From: Anderseniella sp. Alg231-50
Lineage (GTDB): Bacteria; Pseudomonadota; Alphaproteobacteria; Rhizobiales; Aestuariivirgaceae
Direction of reading: 5' to 3'
NCBI RefSeq assembly: GCF_900149695.1
Contig: NZ_LT703003.1
Location: 1,674,001-1,738,000 of the forward strand
DNA: 64,000 nt
In this document: in pieces, positions 42,100 through 52,125 of the stretch
Numbering within the stretch: the stretch's first letter is position 1
Layout of the letters: each line of letters begins with the position of its first letter
The notes under the pieces: generated by a model
What the model was told of the DNA's origin: nothing
Databases searched by the model: none
What the model saw: only the letters and a program-made list of their open reading frames with translations
Translations under genes and position numbers: made by a program

Positions 42100-42942
42100 A
42101 TGGACAAACGTGACCGATCAGAGGTTTTCAGGAATCGCCTCCTGGATGCGATGGCCCGCAACAATGTGTCCCGCAGTGCACTGGCCAGGAAAACCGGCGT
42201 TGACCGGTCGACGATCGGCCAGCTTCTGAAAGATGACCTGCCGCGCCTGCCCAATGCTCAACTCGCAGCCGATGCAGCCTCGGCACTGGGTGTCAGCACA
42301 GATTGGCTGTTGGGCCTCACGGGCCGTCCGGAACGGCCTGGTGACATTGTTGCAGCGGCGATGTCTCTCAGTCCGGCTGAACGGCTCTCGGCTGATGCCC
42401 AGCTCATGCAATGGTACCGGGAGGCGGCCGGTTACAAGGTGCGCCATGTCCCCGCAACCCTGCCGGACATTCTGAAAACAGAAAGAATGCTGGACTGGGA
42501 ATATTCTTCGTTTCGCGATCAACGCCTGGTTCTGGCGATCAATGCGATGCGCAGCCAACTGGAATGGCTGCAGTCGGGCGTGTCGGATTACGAAATTGCC
42601 CTGCCTGTCCACGAACTGGAAGCCTGCGCGGCGGGAACGGCTTATTACGCAGGCGTTGAACAGAATGTCCGGCTTGAACAACTGAGCTTTATCGCAAAGC
42701 TGTGCCGCGACATGTTTCCCAGGCTGCGCCTGTTCCTGTTCGATGCCCATAAGGTGTTCAGTGCGCCTGTCACCGTCTTCGGGCCGAACCTGGCTGTTAT
42801 CTATGTTGGCCAATGCTACCTGGCCTTCCGCGAAAGTCAGCGGGTGCGCTCGCTGACAGATCATTTTGACTGGCTGGTACGCGAGGCAACGGTGGATGCC
42901 CGTGAGGTTCCTGACTATATCGGGTCTCTTGTGGACGATTGA
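42100..42942 (+). CDS. XRE-family transcriptional regulator
   Basis: A 280-residue protein. The N-terminal helix-turn-helix (FRNRLLDAMARNNVSRSALARKTGVDRSTIGQLL in key residues R, SALARKTGVDRSTIG) is followed by a linker. A C-terminal domain of about 170 residues contains DMFPRLRLFLFDAHKVFSAPVTVFGPNLAVIYVGQCYL-like strands. This tail is shared by regulators of unknown signal. Nothing in the neighbourhood shows its targets; the DUF2061 gene and the cox cluster are the nearest candidates. Confidence 0.8.
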   Translation: MDKRDRSEVFRNRLLDAMARNNVSRSALARKTGVDRSTIGQLLKDDLPRLPNAQLAADAASALGVSTDWLLGLTGRPERPGDIVAAAMSLSPAERLSADAQLMQWYREAAGYKVRHVPATLPDILKTERMLDWEYSSFRDQRLVLAINAMRSQLEWLQSGVSDYEIALPVHELEACAAGTAYYAGVEQNVRLEQLSFIAKLCRDMFPRLRLFLFDAHKVFSAPVTVFGPNLAVIYVGQCYLAFRESQRVRSLTDHFDWLVREATVDAREVPDYIGSLVDD

Positions 42943-43072
42943 GCGAAGTGCTGACCGGCCGGGGTGTTATGGTCAGATCAGGAATCTCGATCCCCCACTG
43001 TAAAATGGTAGCTGTACCGGTCTGAAGTCGCTTGTTGATGGCTGCAAGGTTGAGCGCTAGGGTGATGCGCGC

Positions 43073-44275
43073 ATGCTGACATTTACCTACGATGTTACAC
43101 TTGTTGCGGCAGCATTGTGTATTTCCATGATTGCCGCGTTCACCGGCCTAACCTTGACCAGCGGTCTGTCTGCGCTTTCCCATGTCAAACGGAAAGTCTT
43201 TGTCAGCATGGCCGCCCTGGCGCTTGGAGGTGGCATCTGGTCGACGCATTTCGTGGCAATGCTGGCGTTGGAGCTGCCCGTTGATATTGGGTATGATCCG
43301 CTGCTGACGCTTGCCTCGGCAATGTTCGCGATCTTGCTGGTCGGCATGGCTCTGCTGCTGATGCATTTCGGCAAGCGCACCTTGCAGAACATCATTGTTG
43401 CAGGCCTGCTGGTGGGCGCAGGTATCCTTTCCATGCACTATGTCGGTATGCTGGGCATACGCGGCTGCATCCCGCAATTTGCAACTGCCGGCAAGATGCT
43501 GTCAGGCCTGGCAGCCGCGATCATGGGCATTGCAGCCATCTGGATTTCCTATGCACGCAGGACACAAGGCTCGGTATTGACCGGAACAATCGTGTTTGGC
43601 CTGTCGGTGGTGATCACCCATTTTATCGCCATGTACTGGACCGGGTTTGCCCGGCTGCCTGCAGGGGTTGCAATAGAGCCGTCGATACACAACAGCCAGC
43701 TGGCGATGATCGTGACACTTGCCGCTTTTGTAATTTGCGGGGCTTTCCTGCTGTCGGCTTCGACATTCGCCCTGCAGGCAGCCGGGCCAGGCGGCACTCA
43801 AACACCGCCCGGAGTTGCTTTCGCCGATATGCCGTTTGAAGCCGCCGCAGCATCAGCCATCCGCTCGGAGGCAGATGCCATAGCGGGGCCGGGGGGAGCA
43901 GTTTCCGCATTTCCCCCCGGTACGAACACCGCGTCTGCACAGGCGAACCTGCAGGTGCCGTTTGAACGTGAGAACAAAATCTATTTTGTGAAATGCGATG
44001 AAATAGCTGCGGTGAGGGCGGAAGGACATTACACCCTGCTTTATGCCCGGGGTAAAAAGCTGTTCTGCCCCTGGTCAATCACCAAGTCTGTGGCAAATCT
44101 TCCCGCGCCGATGTTCTTTCAGACCCACCGCAGTTACCTGGTCAATACCGCAAGGATAACAGCTTTTGAGCGCCGCAAGGATACCGGTGTGTGTATCCTG
44201 CGGGATGAGGCGATCGACAGCGTACCGGTCAGCCGGTCCAAGGTCGGCGCCTTGCGCGATTTGCTGGACCTGTAG
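43073..44275 (+). CDS. coxC: CoxC-like MHYT-LytTR membrane regulator
   Basis: A 400-residue protein. The N-terminal part has about seven helices with three MHYT-type motifs (STHFVAM, SMHYVGM, ITHFIAM) that may bind copper and sense gases. The C-terminal part (from about residue 300) is a LytTR DNA-binding domain (FVKCDEIAAVRAEGHYT, FQTHRSYLVN). This is the architecture of CoxC and CoxH of the Oligotropha carbon monoxide cluster, where coxC precedes coxMSL. The gene is 161 bases upstream of coxM. It likely regulates coxMSL at the repeats near 44289. Confidence 0.88.
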   Translation: MLTFTYDVTLVAAALCISMIAAFTGLTLTSGLSALSHVKRKVFVSMAALALGGGIWSTHFVAMLALELPVDIGYDPLLTLASAMFAILLVGMALLLMHFGKRTLQNIIVAGLLVGAGILSMHYVGMLGIRGCIPQFATAGKMLSGLAAAIMGIAAIWISYARRTQGSVLTGTIVFGLSVVITHFIAMYWTGFARLPAGVAIEPSIHNSQLAMIVTLAAFVICGAFLLSASTFALQAAGPGGTQTPPGVAFADMPFEAAAASAIRSEADAIAGPGGAVSAFPPGTNTASAQANLQVPFERENKIYFVKCDEIAAVRAEGHYTLLYARGKKLFCPWSITKSVANLPAPMFFQTHRSYLVNTARITAFERRKDTGVCILRDEAIDSVPVSRSKVGALRDLLDL

Positions 44276-44288
44276 ATTTCGCCCAATA

Positions 44289-44322
44289 TTCGCATTTCGT
44301 GCTGATATTTCGCACTTCGTGC
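44289..44322. promoter_or_regulatory. 20-bp-period direct repeat upstream of coxM
   Basis: TTCGCATTTCGTGC (44289-44302) and TTCGCACTTCGTGC (44309-44322) match at 13 of 14 positions and start exactly 20 bases apart. LytTR regulators bind two direct repeats about two helical turns apart. The site is 115-148 bases before coxM and 14 bases after coxC. Control by CoxC is inferred. Confidence 0.65.
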
Positions 44323-44436
44323 AAATTGACGATTTAGTCGTGAATGGAGCCTCGCCCCGGCAAAACCATTATTGAGAGTCTGTGCCTTCGAGTTGGCACG
44401 GTCGCAGAAAACGACCGGCCGCAGGAGGAAACAGAA

Positions 44437-45291
44437 ATGATACCAGGTACTTTTGAATACTATCGCCCGTCGGACCTGCCGGAAGCGATCAAGCTGCTGA
44501 CGACGCACGGCGATGATGCGCGCGTGATGGCGGGTGGCCACAGCCTGATCCCGATGATGAAGCTGCGCATGGCTGACATTCCCCATCTGGTGGACCTGCA
44601 GGACATAGATGCATTGCAGGGCATGGAGGTCGGCAGTGACAGCATCCGCATTGGCGCCATGGTGACACAGCACGAACTGATTGCCGACGAGGCGCTGTTC
44701 AAGGCTGCGCCCATCATTCGCGAAGCGGCCCTGCAGATTGCCGACCCGCAGGTGCGCTATGTCGGAACGGTTGGCGGCAATGTGGCCAATGGCGACCCGG
44801 GCAACGACATGCCGGGCCTGATGCAGTGTCTCGACGCGGTGTTTTCCGTGCAAGGTCCCGATGGCTCACGCGACATCGCCGCGCGGGAGTTTTACGAAGC
44901 GGCCTATTTCACCGCGCGCGCAGACGACGAAATACTGACATCCGTTTCCTTCAAGCCGCACCCGGCCGGGTATGCATATGAAAAACAGAAACGGAAAATC
45001 GGCGATTACGCCACAGCCGCCTCGGCGGTGCTGATTGCCAAGGACGGCGAGATTTGCAGCCAGGCGTCGATTGCCATGACCAACCTGTCCGATACGCCGA
45101 TTTACAGCACCGCTGCGTCGGGCGCACTGACCGGTTCCTCACTGGATGCAGCTGCAGTTTCCGCTGCTGTTGATGCAGCACTCGCTGATATCGATCCAGC
45201 CGAAGACGGCAGGGGCCCAGTTGAATTCAAGAAACATGTGGCAGGCGTGATTTTGCGTCGCGCGATCGAGCGCGCCATTGCACGCGCCTGA
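44437..45291 (+). CDS. coxM: Carbon monoxide dehydrogenase medium subunit (FAD)
   Basis: A 284-residue FAD subunit; CoxM of Oligotropha has about 288. The FAD sites are in MAGGHSLIPMMKLRM (AGGHSL motif) and YVGTVGGNVANGDPGND (TVGGN motif). It passes electrons from the iron-sulfur subunit to quinone. The start at 44437 is preceded by GGAGGAAACAG; an upstream ATG at 44344 is in the leader region. It is the first of the coxMSL set, with coxS 16 bases later. Confidence 0.95.
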   Translation: MIPGTFEYYRPSDLPEAIKLLTTHGDDARVMAGGHSLIPMMKLRMADIPHLVDLQDIDALQGMEVGSDSIRIGAMVTQHELIADEALFKAAPIIREAALQIADPQVRYVGTVGGNVANGDPGNDMPGLMQCLDAVFSVQGPDGSRDIAAREFYEAAYFTARADDEILTSVSFKPHPAGYAYEKQKRKIGDYATAASAVLIAKDGEICSQASIAMTNLSDTPIYSTAASGALTGSSLDAAAVSAAVDAALADIDPAEDGRGPVEFKKHVAGVILRRAIERAIARA

Positions 45292-45306
45292 GGGAGAAAT
45301 ACAACA

Positions 45307-45798
45307 ATGTCAAAAATGCACATCAAGATGACGGTGAACGGCAAGCAGGTGGAAACGCTTGCCGAACCCCGTGAACTGCTGATCCACGTTTTGCGAGAGC
45401 GGCTGGACCTCACAGGCCCCCATATCGGTTGCGAAACTTCCCATTGCGGCGCCTGCACCGTCGACATGAACGGCAAGTCGGTGAAATCCTGCACGGTGTT
45501 CGCAGCACAGGCCAATGGCGCTGACGTGACCACGATTGAAGGTCTCGGGACGCCGGACAACCTGCACGTGCTGCAGGAGATGTTCAAGGAACACCATGGC
45601 TTGCAGTGCGGGTTCTGTACCCCCGGCATGATCACCCGTGCGCACCGGTTCCTGCAGGAAAACCCCAACCCGACCGAAGAGGAAGTGCGTTTCGGCATGG
45701 CGGGTAACCTGTGTCGCTGCACCGGCTACCAGAACATCGTCAAGGCCATCATGGCGGCAGCGTCTGAAATGAATGCAGCCAGGGAGGCGGCACAATGA
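45307..45798 (+). CDS. coxS: Carbon monoxide dehydrogenase small subunit (two 2Fe-2S)
   Basis: A 163-residue iron-sulfur subunit. The plant-ferredoxin cluster Cys are 42, 47, 50 and 62 ([10 protein letters not shown]...SC). The second, helical cluster uses Cys 101, 104, 136 and 138 (CGFC and CRC). These carry electrons from the Mo-Cu site to FAD. It overlaps coxL by 4 bases (ATGA). Confidence 0.96.
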   Translation: MSKMHIKMTVNGKQVETLAEPRELLIHVLRERLDLTGPHIGCETSHCGACTVDMNGKSVKSCTVFAAQANGADVTTIEGLGTPDNLHVLQEMFKEHHGLQCGFCTPGMITRAHRFLQENPNPTEEEVRFGMAGNLCRCTGYQNIVKAIMAAASEMNAAREAAQ

Positions 45799-48221
45799 AT
45801 GAAATGACCCCCACAAAATCCGAACGCGCCGCTGCCCTCAAGGGGCTTGGAACGTCGCGCAAGCGCGTCGAGGACTCTCGTTTTACCCAGGGCAAGGGCA
45901 ATTACATCGATGATATCAAGATGCCTGGTATGGTGTTCGGTGATTTCGTCCGCTCGCCCTATGCCCATGCCCGGGTGAAATCGATCAACGCGGAAAGGGC
46001 GCTTGAGCTGCCCGGTGTGATCGCGGTTTTGACGGCAGCCGACCTGGAACCGCTCAGCCTGCACTGGATGCCGACGCTGGCGGGCGACAAGCAGATGGTT
46101 CTGGCTGATGGAAAGGTCCTGTTCCAGGGCCAGGAAGTGGCCTTCGTGGTGGCGGAAGACCGCTATATCGCGGCTGACGCCATTGAACTGGTGGAAGTGG
46201 ATTATGAAGAACTGCCGGTTCTCGTCGACCCGATGAAAGCCGAACTGGATGACGCGCCGATCCTGCGCGAAGACATTGCCGATCAGAAGACCGGGGCGCA
46301 CGGCGCCCGGCGGCACCCCAACCACATCTTCACCTGGGAACAGGGTGAAAAGGAAGCGACAGAAGCCGTGTTGTCGGGTGCCGACGTGGTGGCGGAAGAA
46401 ACCGTCTACTATCACCGCACGCATCCGTGCCCGCTGGAGACCTGTGGCTGCGTGGCGTCGATGGACAAGGTCAACGGCAAGCTGACACTGTACGGCACCT
46501 TCCAGGCGCCGCACGTGGTGCGCACCGTTGCCTCGCTGCTGTCAGGCATAGCCGAGCACAATATCCGGGTGGTCTCGCCTGATATCGGCGGCGGATTTGG
46601 CAACAAGGTCGGTGTCTATCCGGGCTATGTGTGTTCCATCGTTGCATCCATCGTGACCGGTGTGCCGGTCAAGTGGGTTGAGGACCGCATGGACAACCTT
46701 ATGGCCACGGCATTTGCGCGTGATTACTGGATGACCGGCAAGATCGCGGCAACAAAGGAAGGCAAGATCACCGGCCTGTGGTGTCACACAATCGCCGATC
46801 ATGGTGCGTTTGACGCGTGTGCGGACCCGACCAAGTTTCCGGCAGGCTTCATGAACATCTGCACCGGATCCTATGACATCCCGACCGCATACCTGGCGGT
46901 TGACGGTATCTACACCAACAAGGCGCCCGGCGGTGTCGCCTACCGATGCTCGTTCCGGGTTACCGAAGCAGCCTACTTCATCGAGCGCATGATTGAAGTT
47001 CTGGCCATCAAGCTGGACATGGACGCCGGTGAACTGCGCAAGATCAACTTCATCAAGAAGGATCAGTTTCCGTATAATTCGGCGCTTGGCTGGGAGTTTG
47101 ACTCCGGTGATTACCATACGGCGTGGGACAAGGCGATGAAGGCTGTCGACTATGACGGGCTGCGCAAGGAACAGGCTGAAAGGGTTAAAGCCTTCAAGAA
47201 AGGCGAGACCCGCAAGATGATGGGCATCGGCCTGTGCCATTTCACCGAGATCGTCGGTGCCGGGCCGATGAAAAACTGTGACATTCTCGGCATGGGCATG
47301 TTTGACAGTTGCGAGATCCGCATTCATCCGACTGGTTCGGCCATCGCCCGCCTCGGCACCATTTCGCAAGGCCAGGGTCATGCCACAACCTTCGCCCAGA
47401 TTCTCGCCAGCGAAATCGGCATATCGGCTGACGACATCACCATCGAGGAAGGTGACACCGATACCGCACCTTACGGGCTTGGCACCTATGGCTCGCGGTC
47501 TACCCCGGTTGCAGGCGCTGCCACCGCCATGGCGGGCCGGAAAATCCGCGCCAAGGCGCAGATGATCGCCGCGTACCTGCTGGAAGTGCACGACAACGAC
47601 ATCGAGTGGGATGTGGACCGCTTCGTGGTCAAGGGCGCCGAAGAGCGCTTCAAGACCATGAAGGAAGTGGCCTACGCCTCGTACAACCAGGAAATCCCGG
47701 GTGTTGAACCCGGCCTTGAGGCGGTGAGCTATTATGATCCGCCCAACATGACCTATCCGTTCGGGGCCTATGTCTGCGTGATGGATATCGACGTCGACAC
47801 CGGCGAGCATGAAATCCGCAAATTCTACGCCCTGGACGATTGCGGCACACGCATCAACCCGATGATCATTGAGGGCCAGGTGCATGGCGGGCTGACCGAG
47901 GCGCTGGCGATCACCATGGGCCAGGAGATCGCCTATGATGAAATGGGCACACACAAGACGGCCACGCTGATGGACTTCTTCATTCCGACCGCATGGGAAA
48001 CTCCGCACTACGAGACCGATTTTACCGAGACGCCGAGCCCGCATCATCCGATTGGCGCCAAGGGGGTCGGCGAGAGTCCCAATGTGGGCGGCGTGCCTGC
48101 GTTCTCCAACGCGGTAAACGATGCGTTCCGGGCGTTCGGGGTAAATCACACCCACACGGACATGCCGCATGACCATTGGCGCATCTGGAAAACCGCCAGG
48201 GACCTCGGCATGCACGACTAG
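45795..48221 (+). CDS. coxL: Carbon monoxide dehydrogenase large subunit (Mo-Cu), form I
   Basis: An 808-residue molybdenum hydroxylase subunit; Oligotropha CoxL has 809. It carries the form I signature AYRCSFR (residues 382-388), where Cys 385 would bind copper; form II enzymes have AYRGAGR. Other Mo-cofactor features are visible: [20 protein letters not shown] and the C-terminal GVGES with catalytic Glu. It oxidises CO to CO2. This strongly supports aerobic CO oxidation by the host. It ends 44 bases before coxD. Confidence 0.97.
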   Translation: MNEMTPTKSERAAALKGLGTSRKRVEDSRFTQGKGNYIDDIKMPGMVFGDFVRSPYAHARVKSINAERALELPGVIAVLTAADLEPLSLHWMPTLAGDKQMVLADGKVLFQGQEVAFVVAEDRYIAADAIELVEVDYEELPVLVDPMKAELDDAPILREDIADQKTGAHGARRHPNHIFTWEQGEKEATEAVLSGADVVAEETVYYHRTHPCPLETCGCVASMDKVNGKLTLYGTFQAPHVVRTVASLLSGIAEHNIRVVSPDIGGGFGNKVGVYPGYVCSIVASIVTGVPVKWVEDRMDNLMATAFARDYWMTGKIAATKEGKITGLWCHTIADHGAFDACADPTKFPAGFMNICTGSYDIPTAYLAVDGIYTNKAPGGVAYRCSFRVTEAAYFIERMIEVLAIKLDMDAGELRKINFIKKDQFPYNSALGWEFDSGDYHTAWDKAMKAVDYDGLRKEQAERVKAFKKGETRKMMGIGLCHFTEIVGAGPMKNCDILGMGMFDSCEIRIHPTGSAIARLGTISQGQGHATTFAQILASEIGISADDITIEEGDTDTAPYGLGTYGSRSTPVAGAATAMAGRKIRAKAQMIAAYLLEVHDNDIEWDVDRFVVKGAEERFKTMKEVAYASYNQEIPGVEPGLEAVSYYDPPNMTYPFGAYVCVMDIDVDTGEHEIRKFYALDDCGTRINPMIIEGQVHGGLTEALAITMGQEIAYDEMGTHKTATLMDFFIPTAWETPHYETDFTETPSPHHPIGAKGVGESPNVGGVPAFSNAVNDAFRAFGVNHTHTDMPHDHWRIWKTARDLGMHD

Positions 48222-48265
48222 GTGTTGTGCCCGGCATGTTTCAGCGCAGGGAGTGAGCAGACAAA

Positions 48266-49141
48266 ATGACCTGGACAGACATCAGATCTGACCTCGCCAA
48301 TGCCGGCTATATTGCATCCGATGAACTTGCCATGGCGGTTCATCTTGCCCAGTCGCTTGGCAGGCCCTTGTTGCTGGAAGGTGCGGCCGGCGTCGGCAAG
48401 ACGCAGATCGCCAAGACACTTGCCGACGTTCTCGATACCCGGCTGATACGCCTGCAGTGTTATGAGGGCCTGGATGCCGCGACATCGATCTATGAGTGGA
48501 ACTATCAGAGACAGTTGTTGTCCATTCGCGCGGCGGCTGATGAGGGTGCTGCGTCATCGGAGATCGAGGACAGGATCTTTTCGGAAAAATACCTGCTGAA
48601 GCGGCCGCTGCTGGAAGCCATTCAGCAGGACGTATCGCCGGTATTGCTGATCGACGAAATAGACCGGGCGGATGAAGAGTTCGAGGCCTACCTGCTGGAA
48701 CTGCTGTCGGATTTCCAGATTTCCATTCCCGAGCTTGGCACTATTGCCGCAACCACCAGGCCGCATGTGGTGCTGACCGCTAACGGAACGCGTGACCTGT
48801 CGGATGCGCTGCGCCGGCGCTGTATTTATTCGTTCGTCGACTATCCGGACAAGAAAACCGAACTGGTGATCCTCAAGGCTCACTTCTCGCAGCTGAACGG
48901 ACACCTTGCCGAACAGATCGTCGGGTTTGTGCAGGCGCTGCGCAAGGAAGACCTGGAGAAGAAACCGGGCGTGGCGGAATTACTGGACTGGACGGCGGCG
49001 GTTTCCGGGCTGGGCATAAATGACCTCAGCGACGATCCGGCAACCTTGCAGGCAACGCTGGTCTGCCTGTTGAAGACACAAGCCGACCAGGCTGCGGTCC
49101 CGCCCGAGGTCGCACAGCGTCTTGTCGGCAAGGCAGCGTGA
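48266..49141 (+). CDS. coxD: CoxD, MoxR-type AAA ATPase for CO dehydrogenase maturation
   Basis: A 291-residue MoxR-class AAA+ protein. Walker A is GAAGVGKTQIAK, Walker B LLIDEIDRADEEFE, with sensor and C-terminal lid regions following. In Oligotropha CoxD helps assemble the Mo-Cu-S centre, supplying sulfur to the copper site. It follows coxL and is coupled to coxE by a one-base overlap, as in the model cluster. Confidence 0.93.
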   Translation: MTWTDIRSDLANAGYIASDELAMAVHLAQSLGRPLLLEGAAGVGKTQIAKTLADVLDTRLIRLQCYEGLDAATSIYEWNYQRQLLSIRAAADEGAASSEIEDRIFSEKYLLKRPLLEAIQQDVSPVLLIDEIDRADEEFEAYLLELLSDFQISIPELGTIAATTRPHVVLTANGTRDLSDALRRRCIYSFVDYPDKKTELVILKAHFSQLNGHLAEQIVGFVQALRKEDLEKKPGVAELLDWTAAVSGLGINDLSDDPATLQATLVCLLKTQADQAAVPPEVAQRLVGKAA

Positions 49142-50328
49142 TGCAAACGACCCGGTTTTTAGAGCGCAGCGGCTCGATTGCCGAGCGGGTAACCGATTTC
49201 ATGTCACACCTGCGCGGCAACGGCATTCCGGTCGGTTTCGTGGAAACCGATGCGGCCATGCGGGCGTTTGCGAGTATCAACGTGGTCGACGTGGACGCTG
49301 CCCGGATGGCGCTGAAGGCCATCTGCGCGCGCAATGAGGACGGGTTTGAACGGTTCGACGAACTGTTTACGGCGTTCTGGCTGAACCGGGGGCGTGAAAA
49401 AAGCGGCACCGAACGCCGCGATGAAATTCGCAATAATGCCAGCCAGCGCTCCAATCTCAGCCAGGCAGACGACGGGACCACCGACGGTTCATCCGGTGCA
49501 CAGTCGGAAGTCGACGCCGACAGGACAGGCGAGGCGTCGGCAGGCGGTGAAGGCAAACTGGTTGCAAGCCGGGTTTCAAACCTGGAGAAAACCGATTTCC
49601 GCGAGATGATGACACCGGAAGCTCTGGCACAGGCGGAGCAGGTTGCCCGTCTGATCGCCCGGCAATTCCGGGACCGGCGCTCGCGCCGCCGGCGCGCCCA
49701 CAGTCGCGGCAAACTGATCGATCTCAGGCGGGTTGCGCGTGCCGCGGTTCAGACCGGTGGCGAACCACTAAGCCTGTTCAGGCTCAAAAAACCGGACAGG
49801 CCTGTAACCCTGGTGACGCTGCTGGATGTATCCGGGTCGATGACCGTCTATGCGCGGGTGTTTCTGGCTTTCTTAAAGGGCCTGATGAGCGCGGACCAGA
49901 AAACCGAAGCCTTCCTGTTCCACACCAAGCTGGTGAACATCGGCGAGGCGTTGCGGGACCACGACACGTTGCGAGCCATAAACCGGCTGTCGATGATGGC
50001 GCAGGGCTTTGGCGGGGGGACCAAGATCGCCGGCAACCTTGCCAGTTTCAATGCGCAGTACGCCCGGAGCATGGTCAATGGCCGAACCGTGGTGATCATA
50101 TTGTCGGACGGCTATGACACCGATGCGCCCGAGGAAATGGCATCGCAGATGCATCGCCTGAAGAAACGCGGGTGCAAGGTCATCTGGCTCAACCCCCTGA
50201 TCGGATGGAAGGACTATGCGCCGGTTGCACAAGGCATGGCGGCGGCACTGCCGTTCGTCGACTTATTTGCCGCTGCCAACACCCTGGAGTCGCTGAAAGC
50301 CGTCACTCCTCATCTGGAGGCGTTGTGA
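49141..50328 (+). CDS. coxE: CoxE, VWA-domain maturation protein
   Basis: A 395-residue protein. A Ser/Gly/Arg-rich middle linker (around residues 110-200, including RDRRSRRRRAH) precedes a VWA domain. MIDAS motifs are DVSGSM, FGGGTKI and LSDGYDTD. MoxR-VWA pairs work as chaperones; CoxD and CoxE mature CO dehydrogenase. ATG at 49141 overlaps the coxD stop by one base; GTG at 49138 is possible. It overlaps coxF by one base. Confidence 0.93.
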   Translation: MQTTRFLERSGSIAERVTDFMSHLRGNGIPVGFVETDAAMRAFASINVVDVDAARMALKAICARNEDGFERFDELFTAFWLNRGREKSGTERRDEIRNNASQRSNLSQADDGTTDGSSGAQSEVDADRTGEASAGGEGKLVASRVSNLEKTDFREMMTPEALAQAEQVARLIARQFRDRRSRRRRAHSRGKLIDLRRVARAAVQTGGEPLSLFRLKKPDRPVTLVTLLDVSGSMTVYARVFLAFLKGLMSADQKTEAFLFHTKLVNIGEALRDHDTLRAINRLSMMAQGFGGGTKIAGNLASFNAQYARSMVNGRTVVIILSDGYDTDAPEEMASQMHRLKKRGCKVIWLNPLIGWKDYAPVAQGMAAALPFVDLFAAANTLESLKAVTPHLEAL

Positions 50329-51167
50329 TGAGCGGTACGGACATCCTGGAGCTGGCATCTGAATTGAAAGCGGAAGGCGAGGCGTTTGCGCTGGCCACCG
50401 TGGTGCGAACCGTATCAGTGACCGCTGCCAAGGCCGGTGCCAGGGCACTGGTGCGTTCGGACGGCATCATCAGCGACGGATGGATTGGCGGTGGTTGTGC
50501 GAGGGCAGCCGTTGTCAAAGCGGCCAGACAGGCGATTGCGTCCGGCACGCCGCAACTGGTTTCGATCCAGCCGGAAGACCTGCTCGATGAACAAGGTGTC
50601 ACCTCTGGCGAGGAAGTGGGCGGTGTCAGGTTTGCTGCCAATTTCTGCCCGAGCAAGGGGACAATGGATGTTTTCGTCGAGCCGGTTCTGCCAAAACCTG
50701 AACTGGTGATTTTCGGATCCAGCCCGGTTGCCGTCGCGCTGGCTGAAATGGCACCTGCAGTTGGGTATTTCTGCACGGTTTGCGCGCCGGAAGATCAACA
50801 CGGCGAGTTTGACACCCCTGCAAATTTCGTCGCCCGGTATACGCCCGACATGGCGGGTAAACGGCAGCGCTTTGTGGTGATCTCCACCCAGGGCAACGGC
50901 GATGAGGCGGCCACCAGAGACGCGCTTTCACTGCCGTCCGATTTCGCCAGTTTTGTGGGCAGCAAGGCCAAAGTGAAATCACTGCGGCAAAAGCTGACGA
51001 GCACGGGGGTCAGCGAGAGCAGTTTCGACAGTATCAAAGCACCGGCCGGTCTGGACCTCGGGGCCATCACACCGGAGGAAATCGCCTTGTCCATTCTGGC
51101 GGAGATAACTGTGTTTCGCAGGCAAGGCCAACGCGGTGACGCAGTTATGCAGGGCACCACCTCATAA
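50328..51167 (+). CDS. coxF: CoxF, XdhC-family molybdenum cofactor maturation protein
   Basis: A 279-residue XdhC/CoxI-family protein. The N-terminal part has the family stretch ALATVVRTVSVTAAKAGARALV (key T, SAK-like and GG) and GWIGGGCARAAVV with the conserved Cys. The C-terminal part is a Rossmann domain (LVIFGSSPVAVALAEM). It binds and protects or sulfurates the Mo cofactor before insertion into CoxL. The ATG at 50328 overlaps the coxE stop by one base. Confidence 0.92.
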   Translation: MSGTDILELASELKAEGEAFALATVVRTVSVTAAKAGARALVRSDGIISDGWIGGGCARAAVVKAARQAIASGTPQLVSIQPEDLLDEQGVTSGEEVGGVRFAANFCPSKGTMDVFVEPVLPKPELVIFGSSPVAVALAEMAPAVGYFCTVCAPEDQHGEFDTPANFVARYTPDMAGKRQRFVVISTQGNGDEAATRDALSLPSDFASFVGSKAKVKSLRQKLTSTGVSESSFDSIKAPAGLDLGAITPEEIALSILAEITVFRRQGQRGDAVMQGTTS

Positions 51168-51255
51168 GACCAAGCAAAAAAGCATTCAGCAAGACAACCA
51201 CTGTCAGCCCAAGGTGAATTCCTGTACCGGGCGAGCATCAAAAGGAAGAGGGAAT

Positions 51256-51708
51256 ATGGAACTTCAGGACGAAATTCGGATCGCCGCGCCGAGAGACCAG
51301 GTTTACGCAGCCCTCAACGACCCCGAGATACTGAAAAAGTGCATTCCCGGCTGCGAAGAACTGATCAAGCATTCCGATACCGAGCTTGAAGCAAAGGTGA
51401 CGCTGAAGATCGGACCGGTGAAAGCCCGCTTCTCCGGCAATGTCGTCCTCGATCCCAGCGAGGCGCCTGAGAGTTTCTCACTGCAGGGAGAAGGCAATGG
51501 CGGCGTTGCCGGTTTCGCCAAGGGCGGTGCGGATGTGAATTTGGCCGAAGACGGTGACGAAACAGTGCTGACATACCAGGCCAAGGCCGCCATCGGCGGC
51601 AAGCTTGCCCAACTGGGCAGCCGGCTGGTTACCGGTACATCGAAAAAGCTGGCTGCAAAATTCTTTGCAAGTTTTGCGAAGCAGCTCAGTGCAGAGACAA
51701 CTGTCTGA
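51256..51708 (+). CDS. coxG: CoxG, SRPBCC-domain protein for membrane anchoring
   Basis: A 150-residue SRPBCC lipid-binding protein. CoxG hallmark strands are RIAAPRDQVYAALNDPEILKKCIPGCE (key APxxxVWxxLxDPExLxxCIPG) and a helical end SRLVTGTSKKLAAKFFASF. In Oligotropha CoxG recruits CO dehydrogenase to the membrane; there it has a C-terminal anchor, which this shorter protein lacks. The start at 51256 follows GGAAGAGGGAAT. It is the last cox gene here; coxB, coxH, coxI and coxK are not in the window. Confidence 0.92.
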   Translation: MELQDEIRIAAPRDQVYAALNDPEILKKCIPGCEELIKHSDTELEAKVTLKIGPVKARFSGNVVLDPSEAPESFSLQGEGNGGVAGFAKGGADVNLAEDGDETVLTYQAKAAIGGKLAQLGSRLVTGTSKKLAAKFFASFAKQLSAETTV

Positions 51709-52015
51709 CCGCGAAGCCCGGGGGGAGGGTCGGCCTCGCTGCCGGGAACAGCAGCGGGGCCGGAGTTGCTCGGGCCGGAAGCGTATTCCTTCGACTTGAA
51801 CGACATGGAAGCCACTGTGGCCGGAGCATCCGCCAGCTTGCGGATGTTGGCCCAGGTTTGTTCATAGTTCGGCATGACCAATCCGATCATGCCATGGGTG
51901 ATGACATTCAGCCTTTGCAAGACGTTCAGGGATTTTCATGCCGGCAATTGCGCCTGGAATCCGGTTTCGGAAAGCTTGCGTTTGCCGTTTTCCCATTGAA
52001 ACGGCACAATAAAAA
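51709..52015. other. Intergenic stretch after coxG
   Basis: About 307 bases between the coxG stop and the terminator at 52016. No frame shows coding features I trust. A minus-strand frame crosses it into coxG but has no ribosome site or family resemblance. A GC-rich segment near 51718-51760 could fold and end the cox transcript, but no clear stem with a U-run is seen. Confidence 0.5.
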
Positions 52016-52038
52016 AACCCCGGTCATTGGCCGGGGTT
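52016..52038 (-). terminator. Terminator for the minus-strand Mur-ligase unit
   Basis: An 8-bp stem (AACCCCGG and complement) with a 7-base loop. On the minus strand it is followed by seven T residues. It lies 88 bases after the stop of the 17-codon ORF, which supports that ORF being the last part of the unit. Confidence 0.85.
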
Positions 52039-52125
52039 CGATTCTGATAAATGCCCGGAGATGATCACTGCTTCAACAACCGAAGCGTTTGAAACGTGTT
52101 GTTTTCAATCTCTCAGAACTTGCGT

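Noticed and set aside
46542-48215. Long open frame (557 codons) on the strand opposite coxL
   Set aside because: It is the antisense image of the strongly conserved coxL gene, with no ribosome site or recognised domain.
51303-51920. Minus-strand frame across coxG and its downstream gap
   Set aside because: Overlaps the conserved coxG gene and lacks a ribosome site; the part beyond coxG shows no known family.
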